This document shows positions 60,462 through 64,000 of a stretch of 64,000 bases of DNA, piece by piece. Position 1 is the stretch's first letter. Each line of letters begins with the position of its first letter. Origin of the DNA: Rhizobium hidalgonense (GTDB lineage Bacteria > Pseudomonadota > Alphaproteobacteria > Rhizobiales > Rhizobiaceae). The notes below the pieces were generated by a model. The model was not told the DNA's origin and ran no database searches. It was given only the letters and a program-made list of their open reading frames with translations. A program made the position numbers and the translations under genes. Location: assembly GCF_002914525.1 (NCBI RefSeq), contig NZ_LODW01000041.1, positions 117,700-181,699 of the forward strand, in the 5' to 3' direction.

Positions 60462-63400
60462 ATGCAGACCCATGCGGACGGCGCCGAAAGGGAACGGCTT
60501 CTGGCCATTCTCGATTTCTGGCACAAGATCGAGTTCTTCATTCCCTATGATCTCTCCAGCCGTATCGTCGCAGGTGAAGGACGAAGCGTCTTCTGGCTAC
60601 ATGCAAGGACGCTCGATGATGACGGCGCCGCGCTCAGCCGTCCAGCGATCCCCGAGGAGAAGCAAATCACGGGTTTTACCCTGTTCCTCGGCGTTTTCAG
60701 CAAATCCGAAATGACCGCTGTCCGCAGGCACTTCGATAGCGTTGCGACCGGTATCGCCGAATATGAGGATGTCGAACGCGGCGATCTCGATGGCGATACC
60801 TGCTTTGCCAGCCTGCAGCTGACACCCCTCGGACAGCCGATCTTCGAAACATTTTCCGTTTCCACGCTTCCATGGGCTTTGGGACGCCTGCGCGAATCCG
60901 GCCTCTCCTCGCTCAGCCACGAAGCATTTTCCGACAGCAAGCGGCAACTGACGGAATTGCTTCAGAATTTTCGGGCGCAGCGACAGCTGAGATCTTCATC
61001 CTTCGACGACGGTGCCGGTCAGCCACTCGATGCCGGCGAAATCCTGACGCTGCATGAATTGCTCTGCGATTGGGCGAGCTTTGCCTCGCGTCAGGAGAAG
61101 CCCATCGCCGCCGTTGAGATCCGCTACAAAGACCGGGCGGAAAGGCCTGAGGTCCTTTCGCTGCCGCCGCAGCAGGAGAGCCATGCGCCCGATGCCGACG
61201 ATGAGGAGGATGAGAGTGCAAGCGTTGAGGAAGAGATCGGTATCCTGAACAGCTTCTTCATCGAGGATATCGAGCGGGCGATGACGCGCGTCAAACACGG
61301 CGATATTCCCGAGCCGCTCAGGCGCTATCTCACCCCGCTTGCCCCGGAGAAGCGGATCGACCTCTATTCGGAGGACGGGCGGAGGGCGATCGTTCGGGCC
61401 TTGCATCCAGGAAATATCAACCGCGGACGCTGGCTCGGCGAACCACATCACGCGATGAGCCTCATGCAGCAGTTCGCGATCAACTCGGCGATCGGCGAGC
61501 TTTCGGATACCGGACTTTTCTCGGTCAATGGCCCGCCGGGAACGGGCAAGACGACCCTGCTTCGCGACATGTTCGCGGATAATATCGTTCGGCGCGCCCG
61601 CGTGCTCTCCTCCTTGAAGACGGCGCGCGATGCTTTTGACGGATCGCCGCGCCGCGTCATCTTCGCAGACCGCAGCACCGCCTCGATATCGGCGCTGATC
61701 CCGGCCCTTGCCGGTTTTGAAATGGTCGTCGCCTCCTCCAACAATGCCGCCGTGGAGAATATCTCGCGCGACCTTCCCAAGCGAAGCTCGATTGCCAGGA
61801 CGTCTTCACTCCAATATCTGCAGACCGTCGCGCACAAGATTGCTTGCCAAAAGGACAATGGCGCCGCCGTCAAGCTCTCCGACGGCGACCGCCCTTGGGG
61901 GCTAATTGCCTGCGCGCTCGGCAACGCCAGGAACCGGCGAGCCTTCAAGGAGCGTTTCGCCTTCATGGAGATTCCCGAAAGGCCGAACCCCGGCTGGTCC
62001 GGTGCGGCCAAGCCACAGACGATCTGGGAATGGCGAGAAGGTTATGAGGGGCCGAGCTTCGCCGAGGCATCGGCGGCCTTTCGTGCCGCCGATGAGCGGG
62101 TTCGCGACAGGATCGGTCAATATGCACGCTATGCCGATCTCCAAGACGACATCGCCCTGGTTTCGCAGGATGCATTCTGCCGCGACGCTCTTGAACGGGT
62201 GGCGGCAGCCGCCGCCGAACTTCGGCGCGCGCAGGAGCGCTGCGATATGGTGGCGGCGGAAATGCTCCAGATCAGGGAAGAATTGTCGGATCTGAAGGAG
62301 GTGGAACAGCTGCTCGACCGCAGCGCGCCTGCCTGGTGGGAGCGGGTGATGCCGAGCAGCCCCGCCCGGCAGCACCGGCAGGATGTCGGCGTCAATGCGC
62401 GCCGGCAGCTGGAGTTGCGCGAGGCATTGGCGGACTGTGACCATCATCTTGCTAAAACCCACGGACCTCAGCGGGAACAGGCTTTGCGAGGACATGAGTG
62501 GGCCGAGCAGGCACTGCGGTCACGACAGAAAATCTGGGAGAGAAAAAGAGAGGAATTCGAGCGTCTGGGGGAAATTTTCGGTCATGCCGCCGTGCCCGGG
62601 CGTCTCGCCGATCTCGAGACCGACCGATTCCAGATCGATGGCCTCTGGCGTCAGGACGAACTGGCGGGCCTGCGGTCGGCATTGTTGGAAGCAGCATTGG
62701 CGCTGCACGAAGCATGGCTGGCGGAGGTTGGCAGAAAGGGCGGAGGTTTTGGCGGAAACATCGTCGCCATCAGCAAACTGCTCTCCAACAACCGTCCGGT
62801 TGATGACGAGCACATTGCATCGATCTGGCAGAGCCTTTTCATGATCGTTCCCATCGTCTCGACGACCTTCGCCTCCTTCGCCCGGCAGTTCCGTGGGCTT
62901 GAAGCCGGTTCGATCGGCTGGGTCTTCATCGACGAAGCCGGTCAGGCGGTGCCGCAAGCGGCCGTCGGAGCCCTGTTGCGTGCGCGCCGCGTCATGGCGA
63001 TCGGCGATCCCCAGCAGATCGAACCGGTCTTTATCCTTCCGAGCGCGCTGATCACCGCAGCTTCTGCCCTCTCGGCCCACACGGCGGCAGGACAATATTC
63101 GCCGAACAGGGCGTCGGTGCAGATGCTCGCCGATGCCGCCAACCGCTATGGAACGACTGTTCCCGGCGAGGCAGCGGACGGGCTTTGGATCGGCTGCCCT
63201 CTCAGAGTGCATCGGCGTTGCATTGATCCGATGTTCGGCCTCGCCAACCGGATCGCCTATCAGAATAAGATGGTATTCGGGCTGGAAAAGCGCCGGCCGG
63301 CCGGCGACGCACCGCCTTTTTACGGCGACAGCGCCTGGATCGACGTCAGGGGAAGGGTATCGGGCAAACAGGCGGTTGCAGAACAGACGGACTTCATCGT

Positions 63401-63842
63401 CGACGTCCTCATTGCCACCTATCGCCGCGATGGCGCATTGCCGAACCTCTATATCATCTCGCCCTTCAAGGAGATCAAAAACAGCTTGAGGCAGGCTCTG
63501 GCTCATGCAGCCTGGGTCGATCGGCACGGAAATATGCGACCTCCCCCACCGAGGCTGTCGCGTTGGCTGCGGGAGCGGATAGGCACGGTCCATACCTTCC
63601 AGGGCAAGGAGGAAGATATTGTTTTCATGGTGCTCGGCACCGATGCCGATCATAGCGGAGCAGCAGCTTGGGCGGCATCGAAGCCGAACCTGCTGAACGT
63701 GGCGCTGACGCGCGCCAAGCGCCGCTTCTATATCGTCGGCGACCGCACTCTCTGGCAGGCCTTGCCGTACTTCAGGGAGACAGCGAGCGCCTTGGAGACA
63801 ATGCAGGCGGCGGAATTCCTGGCGCGGAATGGGTTGAACTGA
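60462..63842 (+). CDS. Upf1-like superfamily 1 helicase with coiled-coil insertion
   Basis: A 1,126-residue protein. Residues 1-330 have no recognised domain. The helicase core shows Walker A NGPPGTGKTTLLRDMF (356-371), Walker B WVFIDEAGQAVPQAAV (about 819-834), a GDPQQIEPV motif, VHTFQGKEEDIVFMVLG (about 1043-1059) and NVALTRAKRRFYIVGD near 1080. This is the SF1B Upf1/Dna2-type order. Between motifs I and II lie about 450 residues, including a charged coiled coil (about 540-740). Role may be nucleic-acid repair or phage defence; sequence alone does not say. Confidence 0.85.
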   Translation: MQTHADGAERERLLAILDFWHKIEFFIPYDLSSRIVAGEGRSVFWLHARTLDDDGAALSRPAIPEEKQITGFTLFLGVFSKSEMTAVRRHFDSVATGIAEYEDVERGDLDGDTCFASLQLTPLGQPIFETFSVSTLPWALGRLRESGLSSLSHEAFSDSKRQLTELLQNFRAQRQLRSSSFDDGAGQPLDAGEILTLHELLCDWASFASRQEKPIAAVEIRYKDRAERPEVLSLPPQQESHAPDADDEEDESASVEEEIGILNSFFIEDIERAMTRVKHGDIPEPLRRYLTPLAPEKRIDLYSEDGRRAIVRALHPGNINRGRWLGEPHHAMSLMQQFAINSAIGELSDTGLFSVNGPPGTGKTTLLRDMFADNIVRRARVLSSLKTARDAFDGSPRRVIFADRSTASISALIPALAGFEMVVASSNNAAVENISRDLPKRSSIARTSSLQYLQTVAHKIACQKDNGAAVKLSDGDRPWGLIACALGNARNRRAFKERFAFMEIPERPNPGWSGAAKPQTIWEWREGYEGPSFAEASAAFRAADERVRDRIGQYARYADLQDDIALVSQDAFCRDALERVAAAAAELRRAQERCDMVAAEMLQIREELSDLKEVEQLLDRSAPAWWERVMPSSPARQHRQDVGVNARRQLELREALADCDHHLAKTHGPQREQALRGHEWAEQALRSRQKIWERKREEFERLGEIFGHAAVPGRLADLETDRFQIDGLWRQDELAGLRSALLEAALALHEAWLAEVGRKGGGFGGNIVAISKLLSNNRPVDDEHIASIWQSLFMIVPIVSTTFASFARQFRGLEAGSIGWVFIDEAGQAVPQAAVGALLRARRVMAIGDPQQIEPVFILPSALITAASALSAHTAAGQYSPNRASVQMLADAANRYGTTVPGEAADGLWIGCPLRVHRRCIDPMFGLANRIAYQNKMVFGLEKRRPAGDAPPFYGDSAWIDVRGRVSGKQAVAEQTDFIVDVLIATYRRDGALPNLYIISPFKEIKNSLRQALAHAAWVDRHGNMRPPPPRLSRWLRERIGTVHTFQGKEEDIVFMVLGTDADHSGAAAWAASKPNLLNVALTRAKRRFYIVGDRTLWQALPYFRETASALETMQAAEFLARNGLN

Positions 63843-63886
63843 CGGATACCGCGGCCGCGCGCTGAATCCCGCGACCGCTCCCAGGA

Positions 63887-63920
63887 ACGCAAAAACCCGC
63901 CATGAGGCGGGCTTTTGCGT
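63887..63920. terminator. Bidirectional terminator after the helicase gene
   Basis: ACGCAAAAACCCGCC and GGCGGGCTTTTGCGT pair around ATGA with one mismatch. A-rich and T-rich arms suit both the helicase and the tRNA. Confidence 0.85.
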
Positions 63921-63932
63921 GTGTATGGAAGT

Positions 63933-64000
<68 letters not shown>

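Overview
The window looks like part of a chromosome from a Rhizobium of the etli/leguminosarum group. The GC-rich coding, the fabI-fabB-fabA block divergent from an Irr-type iron regulator, the FYDLN-acid protein, the small TAGAGCG-type intergenic palindromes, and the many CUT1-type sugar transport and Gfo/Idh genes all fit an alphaproteobacterial plant associate. No plasmid, phage, CRISPR or transposase signal was seen. The 5' end of pnp and the 5' end of an initiator-type tRNA are cut by the window edges.

Region 1 (1-15,800) is mostly core: pnp, a 16S rRNA guanine methyltransferase-like gene, fabA-fabB-fabI, irr, a TRIC-type channel, a secreted protein, a YdcF-like protein, a DUF1275 membrane protein, a frameshifted GIY-YIG gene, tRNA-Ala(GGC), the FYDLN-acid protein, cmk, rpsA, a large acidic hypothetical protein and rnd.

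Region 2 (15,800-23,500) holds a MerR-XRE-cupin regulator divergent from gabT-gabD, then slyX, a strongly structured 356-bp element with 32-bp terminal inverted repeats, and uxaC-uxuB for hexuronate breakdown.

Region 3 (23,500-43,200) is a large catabolic and transport block. It has an FAD/GcvT dehydrogenase with a choline-kinase-like partner, a complete CUT1 ABC transporter operon with its own Gfo/Idh gene, a TetR regulator, and an operon of Gfo/Idh, DUF993, sugar-phosphate isomerase-like and a second Gfo/Idh gene. A hydroxyacid dehydrogenase, a DUF2264 protein, a LacI regulator and an orphan solute-binding protein follow. A 16-bp palindrome (consensus GTAACCnnnnAGTTAC) lies in front of the transporter operon, the Gfo/Idh operon and uxaC. 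The two sites beside tetR sit just behind TTGACA boxes, so one repressor probably joins uptake, oxidoreductase steps and uronate breakdown.

Region 4 (43,200-48,600) is an exopolysaccharide locus: a UDP-sugar decarboxylase, a UDP-glucose epimerase, a cellulose-synthase-like glycosyltransferase, a DUF995-like protein and a GH26-like glycanase. It resembles a glucomannan-type surface polysaccharide operon.

Region 5 (48,600-57,900), bounded by AT-rich spacers, has a small lipoprotein-like gene, a LuxR-type regulator, and a type I secretion operon. The operon encodes two acidic repeat proteins, an ABC exporter with a long Gly-rich N-terminal tail, and an HlyD-type adaptor. This is the best candidate for an undescribed system. 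Region 6 (57,900-64,000) has a small hypothetical gene, a GNAT/FemAB-like protein fused to TPRs, and a 1,126-residue Upf1-like helicase before the tRNA.
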